This document shows positions 1-7,462 of a DNA stretch of 64,000 nt, piece by piece. The translations under genes were made by a program, and so were the position numbers. Position 1 is the stretch's first letter; the number at the start of each line of letters is the position of its first letter. Under the pieces are notes generated by a model. That model saw only the letters and a list, made by a program, of their open reading frames with translations. It made no database searches and was not told where the DNA came from. This stretch comes from JAWLHU01 sp041690255 (GTDB lineage: Bacteria > Bacillota > Sulfobacillia > Symbiobacteriales > Symbiobacteriaceae): the NCBI GenBank assembly GCA_041690255.1, contig JAWLHU010000016.1, positions 62,001 to 126,000 of the forward strand, in the 5' to 3' direction.

Positions 1-1
1 C

Positions 2-337
2 CAGAACGTGCACCGGGCGCTCAAGCCGGGCGGGCTCTTCGTGGCCCAGACGCTCTCGCCCTTTTTTCATCAGTCGTTGATCCGGGATGTCTACAAGGTG
101 GTCTCCGCCATCTTCCCGATCACGGTGCCCTACCTGACGGTGGTTCCTACCTACCCCAGCGGCCTGCACTGTTTCATGATGGGCTCCAAGCGGCATCATC
201 CGCTGCGGCAGGGGATGAGGGAGCCGACCTGGCCCACTCGCTGGTACACGCCGAGCGTCCATCGGGCGGCCTTTCAGCTCCCCCCGGTGGTAGCGGAACT
301 GGTCGGGCCTGGTGCACAGCAGGTTCAACTGGCATAG
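2..337 (+). CDS. speE: Spermidine synthase, C-terminal part (5' end outside window)
   Basis: The frame is open from base 2 and ends at TAG 335-337, giving 111 residues of the C-terminal half of a polyamine aminopropyltransferase, which transfers an aminopropyl group from decarboxylated SAM to putrescine. Recognisable family segments are LKPGGLFVAQT, FPITVPYLTVVPTYPSG, the GSK turn and the final RWYTPSVHRAAFQLP block. The N-terminal strand domain and the SAM-binding GGG motif lie upstream of the window. One usual residue differs: family members mostly read AQTESP where this has AQTLSP. No terminator hairpin with a T-run is visible between the stop and the convergent gene that ends at 398. Confidence 0.85.
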   Translation, partial: QNVHRALKPGGLFVAQTLSPFFHQSLIRDVYKVVSAIFPITVPYLTVVPTYPSGLHCFMMGSKRHHPLRQGMREPTWPTRWYTPSVHRAAFQLPPVVAELVGPGAQQVQLA

Positions 338-397
338 ACAGTGGCAGAGCGCCCCCCACCAGCTCCTGGCGGGAGGCGCTCTTCGCGTTGGGTAACC

Positions 398-1105
398 TTA
401 CCGGAGCTCGCCTCGGAGGCGCTCAAAGAGGATGTTATTCTCCAGGTGGACGTGGGTGAACATGTCGGACTCCAGCGCCTCGAGCTTCCGGTAGGCGATC
501 TCGTAGGTGCGGCAGCCATCGGCCGGTACGGTGTACTCGCCTGTGACCTGGCGCATCGCCTTCAGCAGGTCGCCGGCGGCCTCGTGCTCGCTTTCCAGCT
601 CATCCAGCGTGGCGAGGGCCTTGGCCAGGTCCTCCGGGCTGCGGGAGCGCTCGTAGGCCCGCACCAGCGGGAAGAGCCGCTCCTCCTCGTCCTGAAGGTG
701 GGACTCCAACTCGGCCTTGAGGGTGTGGAACTGGTCGTGGAGGGTGACCAGCTCGGGGTGGCGGTCGCCGTGGACCTTGGCGATCTTCGTGACGAAGCTG
801 CTGAGCACCGGCAGCTCCTGCCGGAGGTAGTCGTGGTGCATGCCGACGATCTGACCGATCAGGGCGCTGTAGGCGACGTGTCGCCAGTCGATCTGGCCTG
901 CCTCGGCACGCTGGAGAGCGGTGGCGTAGGCCTGGTTCAGTTGAGCGACGAAGGGCTCTGGCTGGATCGCCTTCTGGGCCAGGGCATCGGCCAGCGGCCG
1001 GCCGCCGCCGCAGCAGAAGTCGACACCGTGGGCCTTGAAGAGGTTCGCGGCATCGGGAAAGGCGGCGACGATCTCGCCGACACGCTGATTCGCAGTGAAG
1101 ATCAT
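398..1105 (-). CDS. ric: Iron-sulfur cluster repair di-iron protein (RIC/ScdA/YtfE)
   Basis: The 235-residue protein matches the RIC family, which helps restore Fe-S clusters damaged by nitric oxide or oxidants in the cytoplasm. Residues 1-60 form the ScdA_N domain with its diagnostic Cys pair (C31-C32 followed by GGG). The rest is a hemerythrin-like four-helix bundle with the expected His and Glu ligands: MHHDYL near 95, ELESHLQDEEERLFP near 135, a His in ELESEHE near 175, and HVHLENN near 220. Length is normal for the family. An AGGAGG ribosome site precedes the ATG at 1105. It is divergent from the heme radical SAM gene, and a CRP/FNR-like palindrome lies about 54 bases upstream. Confidence 0.93.
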   Translation of the reverse strand: MIFTANQRVGEIVAAFPDAANLFKAHGVDFCCGGGRPLADALAQKAIQPEPFVAQLNQAYATALQRAEAGQIDWRHVAYSALIGQIVGMHHDYLRQELPVLSSFVTKIAKVHGDRHPELVTLHDQFHTLKAELESHLQDEEERLFPLVRAYERSRSPEDLAKALATLDELESEHEAAGDLLKAMRQVTGEYTVPADGCRTYEIAYRKLEALESDMFTHVHLENNILFERLRGELR

Positions 1106-1125
1106 TTTTGCATTCCTCCTGTCTG

Positions 1126-1172
1126 CCTATACCTTACCGAACCGATCGGCTTTGGATGGTGATGCGGATCAC
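1126..1172 (-). promoter_or_regulatory. ric promoter region with CRP/FNR-type palindrome
   Basis: On the minus strand a TATAGG -10-like hexamer (1131-1126) lies before ric. Upstream of it, 1159-1172 is the perfect inverted repeat GTGATGCGGATCAC, i.e. the GTGA-N6-TCAC core used by CRP/FNR-family regulators such as Fnr, HcpR or NnrR. The palindrome centre is roughly 45 bases from the expected transcription start, close to where a class II activator would bind. That an NO- or oxygen-sensing regulator binds here is inference from the neighbouring genes. Confidence 0.5.
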
Positions 1173-1371
1173 AACGATGGCGTGATCTGACCCGGGCCGC
1201 CTTATCGATGCCCGCATGACTGCGGCAATGTCTCAAGTCCGTTCGCCACCCGATTCAGAAAGGCTACAGGCTAGTCCCTATTCGGTACCAAAGTAGATAC
1301 CTCGGGTGGGTGCAGCCCTTCAGCCCTGCTCTGTACAATTGCAGTAACAGGGTACTTATGGAGGGATTCGC

Positions 1372-2550
1372 ATGACAGGACATCCGGGCGGGACTCCATC
1401 GGCGGCAACCGCCATGATGCACCGGCATGGCGGTCAAGTGGGCCGAGATGTTCCGCGCCTGATCTTCTGGGAGCTGACCCAGGGCTGCAACCTGGTCTGC
1501 AAGCACTGCCGTGCTGAGGCGCAGGCGTGCCGCGCAGAGGATGAACTCTCGACCGAGCAGATCTTTAAGGTGATTGACGATATCACCAGCGAGTACAAGC
1601 CCGTCATCGTGCTGACCGGCGGCGAGCCGCTCTACCGCCCGGATCTCTTTGAGATTGCGGATTATGCCAACAAGAAGGGTGCGCGTGTCGCCCTCGCCTC
1701 CAACGGTACTCTGATCACCGACGAGATCGCCCAGCGGCTCAAGTCGGTCGGGATTCAGCGGGTGGCGATCTCGATCGATGGCGCCTATGCCGAGACCCAT
1801 GACTCCTTCCGCGGTATTCCCGGCTCCTGGGAGGCAGCGCTGCGTGGCGCCGAGTCGGTCAAGCGGGCCGGCATGGAGTTCCAGTTCAACATAACCGTCG
1901 CCCAGCACAACAAGAGCGAGATCCCGGCGATCATCCGCCTGGCAGAGGATCGGGGTGCTTCGGCGGCCCACCTCTTCGTCCTGGTGCCGGTCGGCTGCGG
2001 CGTCCAGATTGCTCAAAGCCAGATGCTCCCGGCCGAAGAGGTCGAGGCGGTACTGGAATGGCTCTATGAGGTCTCCGAGCGGACGACGATTGAGGTGCGC
2101 TCCACCTGCGCACCGCAGTACCATCGGATCATGCGGCAGAAGGGCGGCGCCGGCGCCATTGCCCGGGCCCGTGAGACAGCCCAGATGGCCCTCGGCGAGA
2201 AGCCGGGTCAGGGGCACCCCGTCCTGCCGGGCAACCGGGCGGCGGGCTCCAAGGGTTGCCTGGCCGGCAGCGGCGTCTGCTTCATCTCCCACAAGGGCGT
2301 TGTCCAGCCCTGCGGCTACCTGCCGCTGGCGGCGGGCAACGTGCTCCAGACCCCGTTCCCCGAGATCTGGCAGAACTCGGAGCTCTTCAAGCAATTGCGT
2401 GACCCGGATCTGCTGGGTGGCAAGTGCGGTGAGTGTGAGTACCGGGTCACCTGCGGCGGCTGCCGTGCCCGGGCCTATTACGAGTATGGCCACTTCCTGG
2501 CCGAAGAGCCCTACTGCGCCTATATTCCGGGGCAGCGTCACGACCAATAG
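1372..2550 (+). CDS. ahbD: Radical SAM/SPASM heme biosynthesis protein (AhbD/AhbC/NirJ family)
   Basis: This 392-residue radical SAM enzyme carries CNLVCKHC (C39, C43, C46) for the SAM-bound 4Fe-4S cluster, a GGEP motif near residue 83, and a Cys-rich C-terminal tail (GKCGECEYRVTCGGCRARA, then EPYC) typical of SPASM-like auxiliary clusters. The ending and the WELTQGCN start resemble the siroheme-dependent heme pathway enzymes AhbD and AhbC and denitrifier NirJ. AhbD decarboxylates Fe-coproporphyrin III to heme b. The exact member cannot be decided by eye, so the symbol is provisional. GGAGG at 1360-1364 supports the ATG at 1372. It is divergent from ric and followed by a strong terminator. 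Confidence 0.65.
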   Translation: MTGHPGGTPSAATAMMHRHGGQVGRDVPRLIFWELTQGCNLVCKHCRAEAQACRAEDELSTEQIFKVIDDITSEYKPVIVLTGGEPLYRPDLFEIADYANKKGARVALASNGTLITDEIAQRLKSVGIQRVAISIDGAYAETHDSFRGIPGSWEAALRGAESVKRAGMEFQFNITVAQHNKSEIPAIIRLAEDRGASAAHLFVLVPVGCGVQIAQSQMLPAEEVEAVLEWLYEVSERTTIEVRSTCAPQYHRIMRQKGGAGAIARARETAQMALGEKPGQGHPVLPGNRAAGSKGCLAGSGVCFISHKGVVQPCGYLPLAAGNVLQTPFPEIWQNSELFKQLRDPDLLGGKCGECEYRVTCGGCRARAYYEYGHFLAEEPYCAYIPGQRHDQ

Positions 2551-2566
2551 CATCTGTCAGATCATG

Positions 2567-2599
2567 AGGCAGCAACCACTCGGGTTGCTGCCTTTTTTT
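2567..2599 (+). terminator. Rho-independent terminator of the radical SAM gene
   Basis: An 11-bp stem AGGCAGCAACC (2567-2577) pairs with GGTTGCTGCCT (2583-2593), followed by seven T residues (2593-2599). The same 11-base left arm recurs in the terminator at 5710. Confidence 0.92.
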
Positions 2600-2610
2600 G
2601 CGCGTGAGTC

Positions 2611-3152
2611 CTACTTCTTGATCACCGGGAGCGGCACGGAGAACTGTTGGGGCTCCTGCAGAGGTGGCACCCTGTACTCGGCTCGCTCCTCGTCGGTGGT
2701 GGCCGGATCGACGGGGAGCAAGACCCACTTCCCATCGACATTCTGATACTGTGTGCCATACTTCTGGGGCTTCCCCTGGCTGGTCAGGTAGCGGTCGAGG
2801 GTGGCGGCATAGAGCCACCTGGCGTCATCCTCCCCAAGCTCGATCGCCCTTTCGGCCAGTTGATTGGCCAGCTCGAAGTTGCAAGACAGCACGCTGGCGA
2901 CCCCTGTCCTCCTCGAGCATCTTGTTCCAGTCGATCTGGTCGGACCGGCGGGCTGCCTGGTCGGCATCAAAGAGTTCCTGCAGGTGCTGTTCCACTTTGG
3001 GGTCCTGCTCTGTGCCAAAGCGGACCTCGCTGATCGGTGGGTCACAGGAAGCGACTTGGGGCCTCATCGGTCGCCGGGGCACTGCAGCCAACCAGGGTGA
3101 CTAGTAGTAGCGATGCCAGGATCCGCCATCCTCCTCGTCTGCCCACATCCAT
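2611..3152 (-). pseudogene. Frameshifted lipoprotein of a DUF6624-like family
   Basis: Three minus-strand frames together give one protein. From ATG 3152 (after GGGGGG) comes a lipoprotein signal peptide, MDVGRRGGWRILASLLLV then LVGCSAP, which soon hits a stop. A second frame (about 3045-2870) continues with ISEVRFGTEQDPKVEQHLQE and DQIDWNKMLEEDRGRQ. A third frame (about 2875-2611) gives FELANQLAERAIELG, ARWLYAATLDRYLTSQGKPQ and KYGTQY, as in DUF6624-like proteins. Relative to my recollection of that family, about 25 residues are missing at the second junction, so a deletion rather than one base slip is likely. A sequencing or assembly error could explain the first shift. No intact product is possible as read. 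Confidence 0.6.
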
Positions 3153-3173
3153 CCCCCCACATTCATAAGGGTG

Positions 3174-4106
3174 CTAGCGCATCCCCTCTCGCAAGAGAGA
3201 TGCTTGCTGATGTTCAAAAGGTTCGAGCGAGTGTGTTGTCTTGGCGGGTTCTGACTTGGCGTTGACCAGGAGGACGCTGGCGATGATCAGAAGGAAGCCT
3301 GTCGCCATCCAGAGGGTGATGCTCTCGCCCAGCAGCGCCCATCCCAGTAGCATGGCGACGGCCGGGGAGAGATAGGTGACCATCGTCGCCTTGGTGGGGC
3401 CGGCGTCCAGGATCAGGTAAAAGTAGAGCATGAAGGCCCAGGCAGAGGAGAGCAGGGCGAGGGCCAGCATGATGCCGATGACCTGGATGGAGGGAGGCTG
3501 CGCGGGGAGGGTGAAGGGGAGGCCCGGGGTGATCAGCAGGGCCGCAAAGAGCTGGCTGTAGGTCGCCATGGCCTGCGGCGGCCGCCCCTGCAGATGGACC
3601 TTCGTGTAGACCGCGGAGAGGCCGTAGGAGAGGGCGGCCAGGAGGGAGGCGCCGCCCGCCAGCAGGGTCCGGCTGGTGAGCGGGACCGGCCCGAGGCCGA
3701 CCAGCAGCGAGACACCGGCGAAGCCCACCAGCAGGCCGAGGAGTCTCGGCAGGGTCAGCCTCTCGTGCAACCAGAGTGCTGCGATGATCGCCCCGAAGAT
3801 GGGGGTGGTGGCGTTCAGTGCGGCGAAGACGGAGGCCGGCAGGGAGAGCGATGCGGTAGCGATCAGCGTGGCGGGAATGGCGAAGTTCAGGGCGCCGACC
3901 ACCAGATAGCGAGGCCAGTCCCCCCGGAGCGCCGGCAGAGACCGGGTCACCAGGCCGTAGGCCAGGAGCGCCAGCCCGGCGATCAGCACCCGCAATTCGG
4001 CCAGCAGGACCGGCCCCAGCGCAGGCGCAGCAACCTTCACGAACAGGGAGGAGAGCCCCCAGAGGAGCGACAGCAGCAGGAGCGCACCGATCTGTCTTGG
4101 CGTCAT
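3174..4106 (-). CDS. EamA/DMT-superfamily transporter
   Basis: This 310-residue integral membrane protein has about ten hydrophobic helices in two repeated EamA halves of five. The halves start near residues 5 (LLLLSLLWGLSSLFVK) and 150 (LLAGGASLLAALSYGLSAV). The conserved GE turn before the last helices is present (GWALLGESITLWMATG). Such proteins export metabolites, amino acids or drugs across the cytoplasmic membrane; the substrate cannot be predicted. The C-terminal 30 residues are a charged cytoplasmic tail. It starts back to back with the secreted protein gene at 4486, leaving a 379-base divergent intergenic region. Confidence 0.85.
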   Translation of the reverse strand: MTPRQIGALLLLSLLWGLSSLFVKVAAPALGPVLLAELRVLIAGLALLAYGLVTRSLPALRGDWPRYLVVGALNFAIPATLIATASLSLPASVFAALNATTPIFGAIIAALWLHERLTLPRLLGLLVGFAGVSLLVGLGPVPLTSRTLLAGGASLLAALSYGLSAVYTKVHLQGRPPQAMATYSQLFAALLITPGLPFTLPAQPPSIQVIGIMLALALLSSAWAFMLYFYLILDAGPTKATMVTYLSPAVAMLLGWALLGESITLWMATGFLLIIASVLLVNAKSEPAKTTHSLEPFEHQQASLLREGMR

Positions 4107-4485
4107 GAATCATGCCCCTTCACAAATGGAGTGGAATCTCCCCTACCGTAGCAGGGAGGCGGGGCCTGGCACTATCCGAATCTTGCGCTCGAACTGGTAC
4201 CCTCCCGGAGAAGGGTGCCCCCTGCACGCTGGCCGTGATGGTCAAGCCTCAAAGAAGTGGGGGCGTCCCCCGGGACCCACGATGGGATCTCTCGCAAGCA
4301 GGTTCACACAAGCCGCCCGGGAAACTTTCCCGGCCACTCCTGTCATTCTCCCGAACGAGTGTCCAAAAGAGAGGAATCGATTTGGGGGCCCTCTCCGGCG
4401 TGAGCCCGATGTCCCAGGGTGGGTTCGACCCGTAGAATTCAACCTGTCAGATATCGTGGCGAGCGAATGGAAGGAGTGTTTCGGA
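4107..4485. other. Divergent intergenic region, no gene seen
   Basis: This 379-base stretch must hold the promoters of the exporter (minus) and the copper-amine-oxidase-domain protein (plus). It contains a perfect 17-bp palindrome at 4317-4333 (CCGGGAAACTTTCCCGG), a possible operator or small hairpin, and GC-rich inverted segments around 4258-4285. I see no convincing -35/-10 pair and no match to T-box, SAM, guanidine or other riboswitch cores on either strand. Confidence 0.5.
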
Positions 4486-5694
4486 ATGCGGCGTCTTCTG
4501 GTTCTGTTCATGATGCTCTCGGTGCTCCTGGTGCCGACCATGGCCCAGGCAGCCGATGCGCCAATCCGGCTCTATGTGAATGGGGCCGAGGTTGTCGCTG
4601 ATGTCCCTCCGGTGATCGAGGGGGGCCGGACCCTGGTTCCGCTGCGGGCACTGACGGAGGCCCTTGGCTTTAAGGTCACCTGGGATCCCGTCGCCCGGGC
4701 CGCCACCCTGACCAAGGATGATACGACGATCGTGCTCTACATTGACAAGCCCAGCGCCATGGTTAACGGCAAGGCGGTCGGGCTGGACGTTCCGCCGGCG
4801 ATCCGTGAGAACCGGACCCTGATCCCCGTCCGCTTCGTGGCGGAGCAGTTGGGGCTGAAGGTCACCTGGGATGGCGAGAACCGTGTGGTCCGGGTCGCTC
4901 CCCAGACCGACGAGACCGCCGGCTCCACCGGCAGCACTGGCAGCACGGGCTCCACTGGTAACACGGGCTCCACTGGTAACACGGGCTCCACTGGTAACAC
5001 GGGCTCCACTGGTAACACGGGCTCCACTGGCAACACCGGCTCCACTGGTAACACGGGCTCCACTGGCTCCTCTCTGCAGGATGGCCTTGCGCTGATCACG
5101 AACGCGAAGCGCTTCGAGAACCAGAAGATCACCGGCAAGACGATCATGGACTCCAGCGCAGACGGGGAGAGCATGGTGATCGAGAGCAACAGCGTCCAGT
5201 ACATCAAGGGCGAGGAAGAGCTCCAGTTGATCACCCAGGAGATGGAGGGCATGAGCCTGGAGATGGGCTACGCCACCTATGAGGGTGAACACTACCAGAA
5301 GAGCTTTGTCATGGGCTGGCAGCGGGCGGAGGAACTGCCCAAGGACCCGAACGACGTGGCCACTGAGGAACTGAACGAGGCCTCGCTGCAGGACGGCACG
5401 GTCACCGTAGGCGTGCAGAGCCGCGATGGCGTCTCCATGAAGACGGTCACGATCGTCTGGGGCAACGCGGCGGTTGAGCGGAAGCTCGATCGTGATCCGG
5501 GCGAGCTGGCGGACGGCCAGATGAAGATGGTCTACTGGATCGACGCCGCCGGGGAGCTGGCCTACATGGACCACTCCGTCAGCTTCACGGATCTGACCGA
5601 TGGCAGCACGATGAAGATGGATTCGACCTACGCCTACGAGGAGCTCACCGGGGAGATCCCGTTCCCCGCCGAGATCAAGAGCTACCGCCGGTAA
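4486..5694 (+). CDS. Secreted protein with copper amine oxidase N-terminal domain and Ser/Thr/Gly/Asn linker
   Basis: The ATG at 4486 follows AAGGAGTG and opens a signal peptide (MRRLLVLFMMLSVLL, cleavage after AQA near residue 23). Residues 25-140 are two copies of the copper amine oxidase N-like unit (PF07833 type), each with RTL(V/I)P(L/V)R and KVTWD, a fold common in Firmicute exported proteins and thought to act in wall association. Residues about 145-195 are a GSTGNT repeat linker. The C-terminal 200 residues look like the LolA/LppX-like fold (DUF6612 type) found in sporulation or lipoprotein carriers; this last point is inference. The catalytic part of an amine oxidase is absent. A strong terminator follows. 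Confidence 0.8.
   Translation: MRRLLVLFMMLSVLLVPTMAQAADAPIRLYVNGAEVVADVPPVIEGGRTLVPLRALTEALGFKVTWDPVARAATLTKDDTTIVLYIDKPSAMVNGKAVGLDVPPAIRENRTLIPVRFVAEQLGLKVTWDGENRVVRVAPQTDETAGSTGSTGSTGSTGNTGSTGNTGSTGNTGSTGNTGSTGNTGSTGNTGSTGSSLQDGLALITNAKRFENQKITGKTIMDSSADGESMVIESNSVQYIKGEEELQLITQEMEGMSLEMGYATYEGEHYQKSFVMGWQRAEELPKDPNDVATEELNEASLQDGTVTVGVQSRDGVSMKTVTIVWGNAAVERKLDRDPGELADGQMKMVYWIDAAGELAYMDHSVSFTDLTDGSTMKMDSTYAYEELTGEIPFPAEIKSYRR
4921..5073 (+). repeat. In-frame tandem repeat coding (GSTGNT)n linker
   Basis: An 18-bp unit close to ACGGGCTCCACTGGTAAC is repeated about seven times with flanking degenerate copies, always in frame, and encodes the Gly-Ser-Thr-Gly-Asn-Thr linker of the secreted protein. 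Several copies are identical, so copy-number change by slippage is likely. Confidence 0.9.
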
Positions 5695-5709
5695 GGCGGC
5701 ATGCACGGG

Positions 5710-5743
5710 GAGAGGCAGCAACCTGGCGTTGCTGCCTCTCTTT
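5710..5743 (+). terminator. Rho-independent terminator after the secreted protein gene
   Basis: A 13-bp perfect stem GAGAGGCAGCAAC (5710-5722) pairs with GTTGCTGCCTCTC (5728-5740), followed by TTTG. It shares the core AGGCAGCAACC with the terminator at 2567. Confidence 0.85.
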
Positions 5744-5852
5744 GCGCGCACCTGTCCCCTGCTGGTAGGAGAGAATCCCTCCGAAGACGAAGACTATAGC
5801 GATGCGCCCTTTCTTCAGGGGTGATCCCTCGAACCAAAAGGATGGTATGCTG

Positions 5853-6203
5853 ATGCGAAGCAACTGGTTGGGTTCCTTGATCCTGATTGCCGTGATCGCC
5901 CTGATCGGCATGGTTCTTCTGCCGCTCCTGGGGGTGCTCCTCCTCGTGGTGGTCGGAGCGCTTGTCGCCGGTGTTGGGTTCTTCCTGCTCGCACCCTATC
6001 TGGCCAAGCTGCCCTGGTTCCGCGACCGGATTCACGTCCGGCAGCGGGGCTCCTTCCGCTCCGTCCACTTCGGGCGCAGCGACTTTACCGGATATTCCGC
6101 CACCGAGAGGCCCTACCAGGAGCCGGCGGGCGGGCGGCTGGACCACACGGACGTGATCGATGTAGAGGGGCGGGAACTGCCCACGAAGAAGGAGGACGAG
6201 TGA
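5853..6203 (+). CDS. Small membrane protein, unknown function
   Basis: The product is about 116 residues. The N-terminal half is a hydrophobic hairpin (NWLGSLILIAVIALIGMVLL then LGVLLLVVVGALVAGVGFFL), and the C-terminal half is a basic then acidic cytoplasmic tail ending KKEDE. AAGGATG at 5838-5844 is correctly spaced for ATG 5853; ATG 5847 lies too close to it. The stop overlaps the GTG of the next gene (GTGA), so the two are probably translationally coupled. I do not recognise a family. Confidence 0.65.
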   Translation: MRSNWLGSLILIAVIALIGMVLLPLLGVLLLVVVGALVAGVGFFLLAPYLAKLPWFRDRIHVRQRGSFRSVHFGRSDFTGYSATERPYQEPAGGRLDHTDVIDVEGRELPTKKEDE

Positions 6204-6634
6204 CCAGCATGTCGTCGCAAGGACGGAGCCGTGCCCTCGACTCGTGGAACTACGCCCAACCCTTCGCCCGCTTTCACATTCGCTGGTCTGAGGCCGATCT
6301 GACCCCAGCCTTTGAGCAAGGGCAGGCGGTGGCGATTGCGGAGCAGGAGTTGGGGCTGACCTCAGCGCTGGAAATCTGGGCCCAGCGGGCCGTCCTGGTC
6401 ACCTTTTCCAGTGAGTACGTGACCGTGGATGGCCGGCCTGCGGAACAGGTGCCCGCCTGGGTTGTGATCATCGCCGGGGTGAAGCGGGAAGAGGCCCCTG
6501 CGGGCGGGCCCCTGGCAGCGATCGGAGTGGGCGGCGGAGCGGTCCTTCAGTGCCTGATCCACGCCTACACCGGCGAACTGCTCCTCGGTACGGCGATTCC
6601 GGTCACCCTGCGCACCGGCAACCAGGCTTACTGA
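6200..6634 (+). CDS. Conserved hypothetical protein, possible PepSY-like fold
   Basis: The 144-residue product has no signal peptide. It begins at GTG 6200 inside the upstream stop codon, with AAGGAGG at 6189-6195; ATG 6209 is an alternative start. The pattern of an EQELGLTSALEIWAQ helix, two to three strands with VPAWVVIIAG, and a final LIHAYTGELLLG strand resembles a PepSY-type unit, whose last strand often reads DA-TGE-L. That likeness is inference. It overlaps the convergent NodB-fold gene by seven bases at the 3' end. Confidence 0.6.
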   Translation: MTSMSSQGRSRALDSWNYAQPFARFHIRWSEADLTPAFEQGQAVAIAEQELGLTSALEIWAQRAVLVTFSSEYVTVDGRPAEQVPAWVVIIAGVKREEAPAGGPLAAIGVGGGAVLQCLIHAYTGELLLGTAIPVTLRTGNQAY

Positions 6635-7371
6635 ACCGGCACCAGATCGGAGAGGCGGACCATCTGCATCTTCCTCTCCTTCAGACCCTCGATGATCGCC
6701 GGCAGCGCCTTGGCGGTCTCCTTCGACCAGTCGGATGCCGTCAGTCGGATGATGTCGCCCCGCTTGGCACCTCGCACCACGCGGCGGGCGATCTGCTCGG
6801 CACTGCGCTCCAGGTAGTCCTGCCCGTCCAGGCTATAGGTGACGGTAATCAGCTTGGCGCCCTTCGCGGCCCGGACCAGTTCGGGCGATGCCGGGCCCTG
6901 GGGCGGACGGAAGTAGCGGACGGGGCCGCCCAGTGTTTTGGCCAGGCTGGACTGGCTGCCCAGGAGGTTCGATATGATCTCCTGCTCGGGCAGACCGGAG
7001 AGATCCTGAATCTTCTGCCCCAGCGTTCCCACCTCGTGGCCCCGGCGGGCGACCTCCTTCACCATGTCGGGGTAGAGGTGGAGGAAGGTCCCGCCGACAA
7101 AGAAGGTCGCCTTGACCTGGTGGGCATCCAGCACGGCCAGGATTTTGGTCAGCTCCTCCTTCTGCCAGGTGACATCGAAGGTGAGGGCGACCCGATCGTC
7201 GGGCGAGTCCGCCCGAGTCAGCGGCAGGTCCGTCGGGTCCGCCCCCTCGGCGGTGGCGGATCGAAAGGCCGGACCGCGCAGGAGTGAAAGCGTCAGCAGC
7301 GACAGGATGACGATCGCCAGCACGGTTCCCTTGCGCATCAGCCAGGCCCTGTCCAGAATGTAGATCGACAT
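6628..7371 (-). CDS. Polysaccharide deacetylase (NodB fold) with altered metal site
   Basis: The 247-residue protein has an N-terminal anchor or signal helix (residues 12-32, GTVLAIVILSLLTLSLL) and a NodB domain from about residue 58. Family landmarks are VALTFDVTW, KATFFVGG and RYFRPPQG. In active enzymes the first motif is TFDDG and the second is an H-x3-H metal-binding pair after HEIG. Here the second Asp is Val, and the second motif reads GHEVGTLGQKIQDLS with the His pair missing. It therefore looks like a non-canonical or catalytically inactive member, as in some sporulation-related deacetylase relatives. The role is unknown. An unrelated MBL gene diverges upstream. Confidence 0.8.
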   Translation of the reverse strand: MSIYILDRAWLMRKGTVLAIVILSLLTLSLLRGPAFRSATAEGADPTDLPLTRADSPDDRVALTFDVTWQKEELTKILAVLDAHQVKATFFVGGTFLHLYPDMVKEVARRGHEVGTLGQKIQDLSGLPEQEIISNLLGSQSSLAKTLGGPVRYFRPPQGPASPELVRAAKGAKLITVTYSLDGQDYLERSAEQIARRVVRGAKRGDIIRLTASDWSKETAKALPAIIEGLKERKMQMVRLSDLVPVQ

Positions 7372-7462
7372 GGTGCATCCCTCCGGTCAACCCTATGACC
7401 TGGGGGATCCCTTTATGTGTAGGTTTTCTCCCGGCCGCCCATACTGATGGGGAAGGGAGGCG

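Noticed and set aside
341..1162. Long plus-strand frame over ric
   Set aside because: The minus strand codes a complete, recognisable RIC protein; the plus frame is its shadow.
3040..3050. TGA in the lipoprotein frame as another selenocysteine codon
   Set aside because: Reading through does not give family-like sequence in that frame, no SECIS-like GGUCU loop follows, and the homologous continuation is in a different frame.
4107..4485. T-box riboswitch (GGGTACC and CTCCCGG segments on the minus strand)
   Set aside because: The T-box core AGGGTGGNACCGCG and an associated terminator are absent on both strands.
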